The notes below the pieces were generated by a model, which saw only the letters and a program-made list of their open reading frames with translations, was not told the origin of the DNA and ran no database searches. Of a DNA stretch of 9,679 bases, positions 1-6,249 are shown piece by piece. A program made the translations under genes and the position numbers. Source of the DNA: Streptomyces sp. NRRL F-2664 (GTDB taxonomy: Bacteria; Actinomycetota; Actinomycetes; Streptomycetales; Streptomycetaceae); NCBI RefSeq assembly GCF_000719345.1, contig NZ_JOFX01000079.1, positions 1-9,679 on the forward strand, given 5' to 3'. The first letter of the stretch is position 1, and every line of letters starts with the position of its first letter.

Positions 1-333
1 GGCCCCGGCTCCGCAGCTCGGAAGCCGCCGACCGGTGGACCTCGCTGGCGATCGCCGCCTACGCCCAGCTCCGGCCCGCCCGGCCCCCCGCCATCGATCT
101 TCGACGGCCGTGGGAGAAGCCGGCCGAGCCGAACAGACCGACACCCGCCCGCGTTCGCAGAGGGTTCAGGAACCTCCACGCGAAGACGGGCTCTCCGGCC
201 GGTGCACCGAAACCGCCCCGGCCCCGGCCCCGGCCCCGGCAGGCCACCCGGCTCGAAGAACCGCCGCATGGCAACCCGCTACGACGTGGGCAGAGTACTT
301 GCCACTGGCGAGGCGTTCAGCCGCCCCACCCGT
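1..333 (+). pseudogene. C-terminal fragment of a Streptomyces-type transposase, frameshifted
   Basis: The third forward frame (phase of base 3) reads a transposase C-terminus I recognise from many Streptomyces genomes: RSSEAADRWTSLAIAAYAQL, a PWEKP segment, then RRGFRNLHAKTGSPAGAPKP. At about 214-240, inside a run of GGCCCC units, the frame must change to that of base 1 to continue as GRPPGSKNRRMATRYDVGR, then VLATGEAFSRP. GRPPGSKN is AT-hook-like and sits at the C-terminal tail of this family. The expected last residues are missing after about 333, where an unrelated RHS-like frame begins. The catalytic part lies outside the window. The family call is from memory of related proteins; the frame change is seen directly. 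It is either a dead copy or a sequencing slip in the repeat. Confidence 0.75.
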
Positions 334-344
334 TGCGATTGCTC

Positions 345-724
345 GTACGGCACCGTCCGGCCAGACCACCTACTACAGCTGGAAGTCTGGTGGAGATTAC
401 CGGGAGCGGCTTGCGAAGGTGACCGGGCAGGACGGCAAGCAGACCGAGATCAGCTACGGCCTGGCCGACGGCAAGGAGACCGTCACCGTTCACGACAGCC
501 AGGGCGACAAGCAGATCACCCTCGACATGGGCGAGGTTTCCAAGATCACCGCAGGCGGCAGCACCATCACCCCCACCTGGATGTCCCTCATGTCAGGTGA
601 CAACTTTGCCGGAAACGTCCCCCAGAAGATCTCCTACCGGGACGGCAACCAGACCACCACCACGTTCACCTACAAGCCGGTACCCGACCGCGGCTTCGAG
701 GTGGCGACGGCCGACGTCGGCTGA
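345..724 (+). pseudogene. C-terminal fragment of an RHS/YD-repeat-like protein
   Basis: An open frame ending with TGA at 722-724 carries about 125 residues of polar, strand-rich sequence. Short repeat-like units are visible: YRERLAKVTGQDGKQTEISY, then DSQGDKQITLDMGEVSKI and ISYRDGNQTTTTFTY. The pattern of a Lys/Thr-rich strand, a DG turn and an aromatic-ending strand resembles RHS/YD repeats, though the classic YDxxGRL signature is not cleanly present. The same frame is open back to 35, but the part before about 345 is the shadow of the transposase, so the real N-terminus has been lost at that junction. The end of an RHS wrap or its variable C-terminal domain is plausible; no toxin motif is recognised. 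The family call is inference. Confidence 0.45.
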
Positions 725-793
725 AGACCGGCGGAACTCCCGCGCGGGCGGCCGAGTACCGGTCCGGCGCCTCTCCCCCGACACCCACAAGGA

Positions 794-821
794 CAGCCAC
801 ACCGCCGCGGCGGTGTGGCTG
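794..821. terminator. Perfect 28-bp palindrome, likely factor-independent terminator
   Basis: The arms cagccacaccgccg (794-807) and cggcggtgtggctg (808-821) are exact reverse complements with no spacer. The hairpin lies 70 bases after the stop of the RHS-like fragment. There is no T-run, but long GC-rich hairpins without one often end transcription in Streptomyces. A dimeric operator is the alternative. Confidence 0.55.
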
Positions 822-857
822 CCGCGGGGCCGGGAACGGGACTGGAGACAGTTCCCA

Positions 858-1135
858 CCACGCCGGTCGGCTACCGGGGCCCTGCTGGCCTGGCCGAACT
901 CCCCTGGCAGCCTGGTACTGGCCGGGACCGGGGGCACCGGCGTCTGCGGTGCCGGCCTGGCCCGCGTCCCGGCCGCCGAGGACGTCGAGACGGCGGAGAT
1001 CGACCGCCCGGACCGCAAGGCACGGCGCTGGCAGCCGCAAGTCCGAGCCCGTCGGCGCCTGCGCGGCCGCCCGCGCGGCTCTGGCCGGGCGCCGCACCGG
1101 TCCACAAACGGCGCGACGGCAGTTCCATGATCGGA
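858..1135 (+). pseudogene. IS110-family transposase, internal fragment with frameshifts
   Basis: The frame phased on 858 reads LLAWPNSPGSLVLAGTGG, then GVCGAGLARVPAAEDVETAE and DRPDRKARRW. This matches the RNase H-like N-terminal part of IS110 transposases, where a GTGSYGAGLARFL motif is followed by a VNRPDR motif. At about 1027-1034 the frame shifts by one and continues as RKSEPVGACAAARAALAGRR, the counterpart of the usual GKSDPxDAxAAARAxL motif. The expected aspartate of SDPxDA is replaced (EPVGA), so a catalytic position also looks lost. A further shift gives RDGSSMIG, and then similarity ends. Neither the start nor the C-terminal serine-containing domain is present. This is a short dead remnant; the family call rests on remembered motifs. 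Confidence 0.72.
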
Positions 1136-1227
1136 GTTACACCGTTTTCCTCACCAGTCCCCCACGGAGACGCCCCCGCTGCTGCAAAAATCGAAAGAAG
1201 GTACCCGGCATACCGAAGACACAAAAT

Positions 1228-1260
1228 CTGAGAACCCGGCGAAATGCGCCGGTGTCTCAG
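1228..1260 (-). terminator. Intrinsic terminator of the Cys/His-cluster gene
   Basis: The outer stem ctgaga/tctcag and inner stem ccggcg/cgccgg, separated by a two-base mismatch on each side, enclose the loop aaatg. On the minus strand the hairpin is followed at once by ATTTTGTG, a short T-tract. It starts 17 bases after the TAG at 1277-1279, the right place and direction to end that gene. Confidence 0.65.
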
Positions 1261-1276
1261 GTGAGTTGTGATGGCA

Positions 1277-2815
1277 CTACGGGGTGTCTGCTGCTGGCGG
1301 AGGCGGAGCTAGGGGGCAGGTGAGGGGGAGAACGCGCTCGGTCAACTGCCCGGTGAGGCGGGTGTCCGTGAGGCTGGCGGCGGTGAGCCAGTCCGCTGCA
1401 AGCAACTGGTCTACCAGGTAGTGCAGTTCGCTCGCATCGGCTGGGACCCAGGAAGCGAGGTCGCTCAGGGGGATGCCATGGCCGTCGGGCCCGAGAGATC
1501 CCGAGGTATCGGTCTGAGTAGCCAGAGTCAGGGCCAGCAACCGGGTACCGGCAGTGGCCTTGGACTGGCGGAGCCGCTTGTCGGAGGTCACCTTCTGGGC
1601 CCAGCCGGAGAGCTTTGGCCGCATCTTTCTGCCGAATGTGAACGGGCCCGCTCCGCCTGCTCGGGGTGCCAGGGAGGGGACGGTGACCGGAGTGGGGTTC
1701 TCCGCTCGTGAGGCGAGCAGGTCGCCGGCGGTGCCGGGGAGTCCGAGCCATCCGCAGCCGGTCAGCCTCTCGACGAGGTCTTCCGTATCGGCCAGGCCCA
1801 GGGCGGTGAGGTCCTGGCCGACGAGGTTGCCGGTGCCGGTGTGGGCGGTGCGCAGGGTCAGCATCAGCACCAGCAGCCGTGCATCCGGTCCTGGCAGCGG
1901 AGCGTGGTCGGTGACATGGGCGAGGACCGTGCGAGCGTGCTCCCATTGTGTGGCGCCGGTCAGCAGCCGGGCTACGGCCGGCCCGCCGTCACCAGTGATG
2001 CGGCCGGAGCGCTGCTGGTGCTGGACGCGGGTTGCCGCAGCGGCCTGTTCAGCGCGCCGGGCCTCCCACCGCAAGCCCCCGTCACCGGTGGCATCGGCCC
2101 AGGAAGTGAAGGCGCGGGCTTTGCGTTCCTGGAGGTCGGCGAGCAGCGCCAGGTCGGGCAGGTCGCGGTGCTGGTAGGCACGGAAGAGGTCGCCGAGTTC
2201 GATGAGCTCGTCCCGCAAGGCGACCGGCCGCAGGCCTCGGGGGATGACCCGCTGGGCGATCTTAGCCTGCTGTGGGCGGCGGCGCGCAGGTGCCGAGCGC
2301 GGCGGGTCGGTGACGGTCTGGTGGTCGGAGAACCGCGGCATACCCGCGTCCGCGGCGGGGGCGGGAGCCGGGCGGTCCGCGGCTTGGGGAGCCTGGGAGG
2401 TGCCGGCCGTCTTCGCTCCGGGGGTGGCGGCCACGCACCGCGAACAGCACTCCATAACCTGCCACCAGCGTCCTTGCCGGTCGGTGGTGACGGCCAGGAC
2501 GACTGGGCCGCCACACCGCCAGGCTTCAGCACGCTCATGACGGCCGGTGTCGGGGAGATGGGCGTGGCAGCCCTCGGCCCTGCACGCGCAATACACCCCG
2601 GCTCTCGGGGCCGGAGCAGCGCGCAGGTGGGCCTCGAGGTGCGCGATGGCTGCGGCCCGGCCAGCGGCCGCGGAAGGAAGGCGCTGCTCGGCGCAGGCGG
2701 GACGGCTGCACGAGATGCGCACCGCCGTACCGCCCCGGCCAGCGGCGTCCAGCCGCACCGTCCATCGGCGCCCCGGCACCCGCTCGACCAGTTCATTCAT
2801 CGCGGCCTGCGCCAT
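1277..2815 (-). CDS. Hypothetical Cys/His-cluster protein with two similar helical C-terminal modules
   Basis: This 512-residue protein has coding-like G/C third positions throughout. Residues 36-63 form a C-x4-C-x17-H-x3-H pattern, compatible with a C2H2-type zinc site. A second cluster holds C76, C78, C83, H84, H86, C101, C123, C124 and C127 and looks like a zinc ribbon. Residues 130-190 are a Pro/Ala-rich linker. Residues 190-270 are helical and charged. Two modules, about 311-360 (ARLLVLMLTLRTAHTGTGN) and 424-480 (TRLLALTLATQTDTSGSLG), share the order LL-x-L-x-LxT, a Gly-rich turn, a DL helix and a final helix before a Trp-Leu (GCGWL, AADWL); they resemble paired winged-helix domains. DNA binding is therefore plausible but unproven. 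The ATG at 2815 has GGGGAGG nine bases upstream; alternatives are ATG 2824, which touches that site, and ATG 2800. I do not recognise the family. Confidence 0.75.
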   Translation of the reverse strand: MAQAAMNELVERVPGRRWTVRLDAAGRGGTAVRISCSRPACAEQRLPSAAAGRAAAIAHLEAHLRAAPAPRAGVYCACRAEGCHAHLPDTGRHERAEAWRCGGPVVLAVTTDRQGRWWQVMECCSRCVAATPGAKTAGTSQAPQAADRPAPAPAADAGMPRFSDHQTVTDPPRSAPARRRPQQAKIAQRVIPRGLRPVALRDELIELGDLFRAYQHRDLPDLALLADLQERKARAFTSWADATGDGGLRWEARRAEQAAAATRVQHQQRSGRITGDGGPAVARLLTGATQWEHARTVLAHVTDHAPLPGPDARLLVLMLTLRTAHTGTGNLVGQDLTALGLADTEDLVERLTGCGWLGLPGTAGDLLASRAENPTPVTVPSLAPRAGGAGPFTFGRKMRPKLSGWAQKVTSDKRLRQSKATAGTRLLALTLATQTDTSGSLGPDGHGIPLSDLASWVPADASELHYLVDQLLAADWLTAASLTDTRLTGQLTERVLPLTCPLAPPPPAADTP

Positions 2816-3002
2816 CCTGTTCATCCTCCCCGGGTGTCCCCGATACCCACCGCCCGGCCGCAGCAGTCTTGGAAGCGGACAACGGCCCTGCCGCCGGGCG
2901 CGGTAGCAGGGCCGCCACACGGGTCCAGCCCTCGAGATGGTCAGGGGCCAGGGGCACGTGTCCGTACTCCCAACGCCTCTCCCGTGCCGCGGTTACGTGC
3001 AT
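2793..3002 (-). CDS. Possible small ORF upstream of and overlapping the Cys/His-cluster gene
   Basis: A 69-residue frame, beginning MHVTAARERRWEYGHVPLAP and ending PGEDEQDGAGRDE, stops 23 bases inside the following gene as called here. Its third positions favour G/C but less strongly than the larger gene. No good ribosome site precedes ATG 3002; an internal GTG at 2957 has GGGAG nine bases upstream and may be the true start, giving 54 residues. The overlap with the next gene would permit translational coupling. No domain, signal peptide or family is recognised. It could equally be leader DNA for the downstream gene, so this is a weak call. Confidence 0.35.
   Translation of the reverse strand: MHVTAARERRWEYGHVPLAPDHLEGWTRVAALLPRPAAGPLSASKTAAAGRWVSGTPGEDEQDGAGRDE
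2825..2831 (-). promoter_or_regulatory. Shine-Dalgarno site that decides the start at 2815
   Basis: The minus strand reads GGGGAGG directly before ATG 2824 and nine bases before ATG 2815. No spacer remains for the first ATG, so ribosomes should favour 2815. A third ATG at 2800 overlaps the stop of the small upstream frame (ATGAATGA) and could be reached by translational coupling. Confidence 0.6.
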
Positions 3003-3010
3003 TGGGCCGG

Positions 3011-3292
3011 TCAGTGCAGGCGGCTGCTGACGCCGTCGTGGCCGCCAGCGCTATCGTCGTTGAACTGGTAGTCGTCGGCAGCCGGTTATCGGAAGGCGTG
3101 CCCGCCGCCTGCAGGCAGAGCAACGGTCACCGCCCGGGTCCCGTCGCGGCGGGCCGCCAGGGTGTGGGCGCCGGGCTTCCAGTCGTTGAAGTCGCCGACC
3201 CCACACTGACCGGGCCGGGCTGGATGCCGGTGCCGGCGGGCAGGGCGAAACGCGGCCTCGGTGCGGTTCTTGCGCGAAGCACGCCCCAGCAC
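3011..3292 (-). pseudogene. Isoamylase early-set (CBM48-like) domain protein, inactivated
   Basis: The minus strand encodes a small actinobacterial glycogen-recognition-type protein. LGRASRKNRTEAAF opens it; GVGDFNDWKPGAHTLAARRD and GTRAVTVALPAGGGHAFR are the core motifs of the N-terminal domain of branching enzymes and isoamylases. Between them the frame slips and returns: an extra C near 3243-3245 and two extra Gs near 3199-3202 sum to three bases, and undoing them restores LPAGTGIQPGPVSVVGDFNDW-like sequence. After HAFR comes TAA (3086-3088) exactly where a Tyr codon is expected (FRY), and the same frame runs on as PAADDYQFNDDSAGGHDG to SSRLH and TGA at 3011. With GTG 3292 as start the length (93 codons plus stop) matches the family. 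No good ribosome site is seen. Confidence 0.78.
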
Positions 3293-3345
3293 GGGGAAAG
3301 CTCGCCTAGAACAAGGGGCGAAGTGTCCGCCGATACGTCCTTTGG

Positions 3346-3377
3346 GCGTCATGTTGCGGCGCGCCGCAACATGACGC
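3346..3377. repeat. Perfect 32-bp palindrome
   Basis: The arms gcgtcatgttgcggcg (3346-3361) and cgccgcaacatgacgc (3362-3377) are exact reverse complements with no spacer; GGCGCGCC is at the centre. It lies between the divergent isoamylase pseudogene and the plus-strand 60-residue gene. No T-run flanks either side, so it may be a dimeric repressor operator, a cruciform-forming site or an atypical terminator. Being symmetric, it reads as the mini-ORF MLRRAAT-stop on both strands. Confidence 0.85.
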
Positions 3378-3496
3378 GGGGCCATCCTTTGCCCGCTTTG
3401 CCCGCCGGCTAACGATCCGCCGCCGAAAGAATGCGGAATGTGGGGGTGTGTGCGAATGTGAAACCAGGAGTCCCAGGCACCGAGGAGTCACCCGCC

Positions 3497-3679
3497 ATGG
3501 ACGGCATCCAGGACCACAGACGGGAATCCGGCCACGACTGCGGCGGGCAGGAGCGCACGTTCCACGCCGGCCAGGACCCAGTCCATCCCGAACCGTCCCC
3601 ACACGGCACGGGCCCTGAACGCGAACGCCGCCGCGAGGAAGACCTCCGCGACTGGGACGGGCACGACGAAGGCTTCTGA
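3497..3679 (+). CDS. Small hydrophilic hypothetical protein (60 residues)
   Basis: ATG 3497 is preceded by GAGGAG with a nine-base spacer, a good ribosome site, which is why I prefer it to the upstream in-frame ATG at 3431. Third positions are almost all G or C, supporting translation. The product is highly charged and polar, MDGIQDHRRESGHDCGGQER at the start and RDWDGHDEGF at the end, with an Arg/Glu block (PERERRREEDL) between. There is one Cys, several His and no hydrophobic core, membrane span or signal peptide, so it is probably disordered or binds a partner. A strong hairpin terminator follows 22 bases after the stop. It appears to be a single-gene unit. Family unknown. Confidence 0.6.
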   Translation: MDGIQDHRRESGHDCGGQERTFHAGQDPVHPEPSPHGTGPERERRREEDLRDWDGHDEGF

Positions 3680-3701
3680 ACGACAGCCCACCCCGCACAC
3701 G

Positions 3702-3740
3702 CAGAGCCCGGCCGGGTCGGTCGTCCCCGGCCGGGCTCTG
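3702..3740 (+). terminator. Strong hairpin terminator after the 60-residue gene
   Basis: The arms agagcccggccggg (3703-3716) and cccggccgggctct (3726-3739) are perfect complements around a nine-base loop, with a further C-G closing pair at 3702/3740. There is no T-run, but the position 22 bases after the stop and the stem strength make a terminator the best reading. Confidence 0.75.
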
Positions 3741-4128
3741 TCACGCCCGCACGGCCGCGGACCTCCTCACCGGACGGCGTGCTCATCGAGAACGCTGATG
3801 CCCAGCCCATGGCCCGAGCATTTCCACCGCCCTCCCGCAGCGGGTTTCCGGAACACAGGCAGGTGCCGGCGGCGGCGCGCTACCCCGCCGCCACTGCGCG
3901 CAGCAGCAGTCCCGCGTCTGGTAGGGATGCTGGCCGGTGGAGGGGAGAGTGCCGGGGAGCGCCGCTCGGGTGGCCGCTGTCCTGCCTGACGGGCAGGAGT
4001 TGCGGCTCATCTGTATGAGCGGCGGCGCGCCGCTGGGGGCTGGCAGTACCGGCGGGCCATCACAGGTCTTCGCCAGGGTTCAGCTCCCCTATTCACTACT
4101 CAGGGTGACGGATCCTCAGGGCCGGTCG
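3741..4128. other. Intergenic region without a convincing gene
   Basis: No frame here combines a ribosome site, strong coding bias and a recognisable product. Two inverted repeats are visible: tcctgcc/ggcagga (3980-3998, five-base loop) and agcggcg/cgccgct (4018-4034, three-base loop). They lie about 95 to 150 bases beyond the minus-strand PLP gene and could end its transcript. A 65-codon plus-strand frame from GTG 3949 is discussed under rejected items. Confidence 0.4.
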
Positions 4129-5319
4129 TTAGTGGCTGGTGGATAGGACTGGGGCGGGCAGGGCGTCGATCAGCTGGTCGATCTCGTTGTCCGTGTTGTA
4201 GTAGTGCACGGAGGCGCGGACGACCGAGGTGAGTGACCGGGGTTCGAAGTCCCAGCGCGCGTAGTCGGCGATGGAGACCGAGACGTTGATCCCTTGCGTC
4301 TGGAGGGCCCGTGCAATGTCCTGGCTGTCGTGGCCTTCGACCGTGAAGGTCACGATGCCGCACTGGCGCGCCCCCCGGTCGTGGACCCGCACCCCGGGCA
4401 GCGTCCGCAGGCTCGCGCGCAAAGTGGCGGCCAGGTGGGTCACCCGTTCCTCAATCGCGTCGAGGCCGAGGCCGAGGGCGTAGTCCACGGCGGTGCCCAG
4501 GCCGATCTTGCCAGCGTAGTAGGTCTCCCAGTTCTCGAAGCGGCGGGTGTCGGCCCGGATCCGGTAGCTGTCGGCCGACGTCCAGGTGGCCGCGTGCAGG
4601 TCCAGGAACGGCGGCTCCAGCTGTTCGCGGATCCGGGGCGAGCAGTACAGGAAGCCGGTGCCGCGCGGGGCGCGCAGGAACTTGCGGCCGGTTGCGGTGA
4701 GCAGGTCGCAGCCGGTCTCGCCGACGTCGACGGGCATCTGGCCGACGGACTGGCAGGCGTCGAGCAGGTAGACGATCCCGGCTTGCCGGGCGACTTTTCC
4801 GATCTCGGCGGCCGGATTGACCAGGCCGCCCTGAGTCGGGACGTGCGTGACTGCGATGAGCTTGACCCGTTCGTCGATCATGGAGCGCAGAGCGTCGATA
4901 TCGAGCTGGCCGGTGGCGTCATCCGGGACGACGTCGACGTGCACGCCGTGGCGGCGGGCGGTCTGCAGGAAGGCGATGGCATTGCTGGCGTACTCGGCGC
5001 GGGCTGTCAGGATGCGGTCGCCTTCGGCCCAGGGCAGGGAGTAGAACGCCATGTCCCAGGCCCGGGTGGCGTTCTCCACCACCGCGATGTCGTCTCGTCC
5101 GGCACCGACCAGACGAGCCAGCGCGTCGTAGGTGTGCTCGATCAGCTCGGCCTGCGAGGCCGCGGCCTCGTACCCGCCGATCTGCTCTTCCAACCGCAGA
5201 TGCCCGATCACGGCATCGACTACCGGGCGGGGCGCTAAAGCCGCCCCCGCGTTGTTGAGGTGGACCACCCGAGCGACTCCTGCCGTCTCCTGGCGGACCC
5301 GCTCAATATCGATCGCCAT
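4129..5319 (-). CDS. Aminotransferase class V-fold PLP-dependent enzyme
   Basis: This 396-residue protein has the full fold of class V PLP enzymes (cysteine desulfurase, C-S lyase and epimerase relatives). HLNNAG near residue 20 and ENATRAWD near 82-89 hold the cofactor phosphate region. THVPTQGG (H159) stacks on the ring. LLDACQSVGQ supplies D187 and Q190. ATGRKFLRAPRGTGFL contains the Schiff-base lysine K213. VRASVHYYNT (R368) is the usual substrate-carboxylate arginine. The loop of cysteine desulfurases that carries the nucleophilic Cys (as in RxGHHC) is replaced here by NVSVSIADYARWDF, without Cys, so desulfurase activity is unlikely; a C-S lyase or other elimination or transamination is possible. 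The substrate is unknown. Codon 28 is TTA, implying bldA-dependent translation. ATG 5319 was chosen over GTG 5325; AAGGAG precedes both. Confidence 0.9.
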   Translation of the reverse strand: MAIDIERVRQETAGVARVVHLNNAGAALAPRPVVDAVIGHLRLEEQIGGYEAAASQAELIEHTYDALARLVGAGRDDIAVVENATRAWDMAFYSLPWAEGDRILTARAEYASNAIAFLQTARRHGVHVDVVPDDATGQLDIDALRSMIDERVKLIAVTHVPTQGGLVNPAAEIGKVARQAGIVYLLDACQSVGQMPVDVGETGCDLLTATGRKFLRAPRGTGFLYCSPRIREQLEPPFLDLHAATWTSADSYRIRADTRRFENWETYYAGKIGLGTAVDYALGLGLDAIEERVTHLAATLRASLRTLPGVRVHDRGARQCGIVTFTVEGHDSQDIARALQTQGINVSVSIADYARWDFEPRSLTSVVRASVHYYNTDNEIDQLIDALPAPVLSTSH

Positions 5320-5329
5320 CAGCACCCAA

Positions 5330-5335
5330 CTCCTT
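5330..5335 (-). promoter_or_regulatory. Shine-Dalgarno site of the PLP enzyme gene
   Basis: The minus strand reads AAGGAG, ten bases before ATG 5319 and four before GTG 5325 (GTG-CTG-ATG). Spacing favours neither strongly; ATG is preferred as the stronger codon. Confidence 0.6.
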
Positions 5336-5752
5336 CACAGCCTTCGCGAGTGGCCACGGTATGGCCGAATCCTCACAGATGTTCGCATCACCCAAGAATG
5401 CCTTGCGGGGACCTGCGGCCTTCGGGCGGCTGAAACGCGGGGTCGCATGCGGGCAGGGATAGCGAAGGATACCCGCCGCGGGGTGGTGATCTCCGGCGGA
5501 AACGGGAGCGACTCCGGGTGGATCGGGAGCCACTGACTGGGTGACCCGCTCGAACGCGGCGGAGTGTCCGGGAGCGTTTGGTCAGAGGCGCCTATAGCGT
5601 GTGGGGGCGGGCCCCGGCCCCGCCTCCCTGACAGACGCGGTCAAGGGGCCCGCACCCAGAACGCCTCGGGCCGGGCTGGACCCCCTCGGCGTCCGCAGGG
5701 CGTAGGCTCGGGCGCCGGGACCGAGGTATCCGCGGCGCATTGCGAGGGCAGC
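5336..5752. other. Intergenic region between the two TTA-containing genes
   Basis: About 420 bases lie between the SnoaL-like gene and the PLP gene, both on the minus strand. The part next to the PLP gene is less GC-rich and should hold its promoter, but I find no convincing -35/-10 pair. A minus-strand frame (GTG 5533 to 5303) is open, yet has no ribosome site or recognisable product. The only clear structure is the hairpin at 5603-5627. Confidence 0.4.
5603..5627. terminator. GC-rich hairpin, possible terminator of the SnoaL-like gene
   Basis: The arms gggggcggg (5603-5611) and ccccgcctcc-type sequence (5619-5627) form a nine-pair stem with one G-T pair and a seven-base loop. It is about 125 bases past the stop of the minus-strand gene and lacks a T-run. 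Confidence 0.35.
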
Positions 5753-6163
5753 CTAAAATTTGACGAATTCGCCGAAAGTGGCGCCCGCCATCAGTCGCGC
5801 AAGCTCCTCACACACGTAGAACCGCTCACCTGCCAGAAGGTGGCCTTCCCTGGTGAGGACGACCATGATGCGATACACCTGCGAGTCGCGTGGCGCCTTC
5901 ATTCGGAGGTCGTACTCCAGGCACGCGCTGTGCGAATCCCAGCATTCACTTACAGGGGCATGTGATTCAATCAGCGGGAAGAAGCTGTCGAAGTGCTCCC
6001 GATAGAATCGCTCGACCTTTTCTCTGCCTTCAAGCCTTAAGCGGGCCGGGTGGAACTCGTAAACAGGGTCGTCGACCAGCGTGTCCATCGTCCCCTGCAG
6101 ATCGGTGTTCATTTCGCAGGCGGAATGGGCCCTCATGAGCTCACGCATTGTGTCTGCCGACAT
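5753..6163 (-). CDS. SnoaL-like / nuclear transport factor 2-like small protein
   Basis: The 136-residue product fits the NTF2-like fold of SnoaL-type proteins: N-terminal helices (SADTMRELMRAHSACEM), then DTLVDDPVYEFHP, a GREKVERFYREHFDSFFPLI helix, and strands ending SACLEYDLRM, YRIMVVLTREGHLLAGERFY. The hydrophobic pocket arrangement and length are usual. Members include polyketide cyclases, isomerases, limonene-epoxide-hydrolase relatives and binding proteins, so the reaction cannot be named. Codon 42 is TTA (6038-6040), suggesting bldA control like the PLP gene downstream on the same strand. ATG 6163 has AAAGG nine bases upstream; GTG 6199 (12 codons longer) is possible and would be nearly leaderless from the TATAGT box. 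No signal peptide is seen. Fold call is good, function unknown. Confidence 0.82.
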   Translation of the reverse strand: MSADTMRELMRAHSACEMNTDLQGTMDTLVDDPVYEFHPARLRLEGREKVERFYREHFDSFFPLIESHAPVSECWDSHSACLEYDLRMKAPRDSQVYRIMVVLTREGHLLAGERFYVCEELARLMAGATFGEFVKF

Positions 6164-6210
6164 CTCGTTCGGCCTTTCTGCGCCGGAGTCTCCGATCACT
6201 TGTCCTGATG

Positions 6211-6216
6211 ACTATA
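6211..6216 (-). promoter_or_regulatory. Possible -10 box (TATAGT) for the SnoaL-like gene
   Basis: The minus strand carries TATAGT 48 bases before ATG 6163 and 12 before GTG 6199. No good TTGACA-like -35 lies 16-18 bases upstream, so a regulated promoter would be needed. Speculative. Confidence 0.3.
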
Positions 6217-6249
6217 CTTCCGCTCACCGCTGTATTTCGGCGAAGGGGG

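Noticed and set aside
1841..3412. A 523-codon plus-strand open frame.
   Set aside because: It is the antisense shadow of the minus-strand Cys/His-cluster gene; the product is low-complexity Gly/Arg/Ala without domains.
3409..3810. A 133-codon minus-strand frame opposite the 60-residue gene.
   Set aside because: It spans the terminator stem and is Ser/Arg-rich shadow sequence; the plus strand has the ribosome site and better bias.
3949..4146. A 65-codon plus-strand frame (GTG 3949, GGAGG-like site upstream) reading VAAVLPDGQELRL.
   Set aside because: Third-position bias is only moderate, no family is recognised, and its end runs into the 3' end of the PLP gene on the other strand.
4294..5238. 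A 314-codon plus-strand open frame.
   Set aside because: It is antisense to the class V PLP enzyme, whose motifs and spacing are unmistakable.
5303..5533. A minus-strand frame overlapping the PLP gene start, ending AKAVKELGADGDRY.
   Set aside because: No ribosome site, no recognisable family and poor codon bias; it may be leader DNA.
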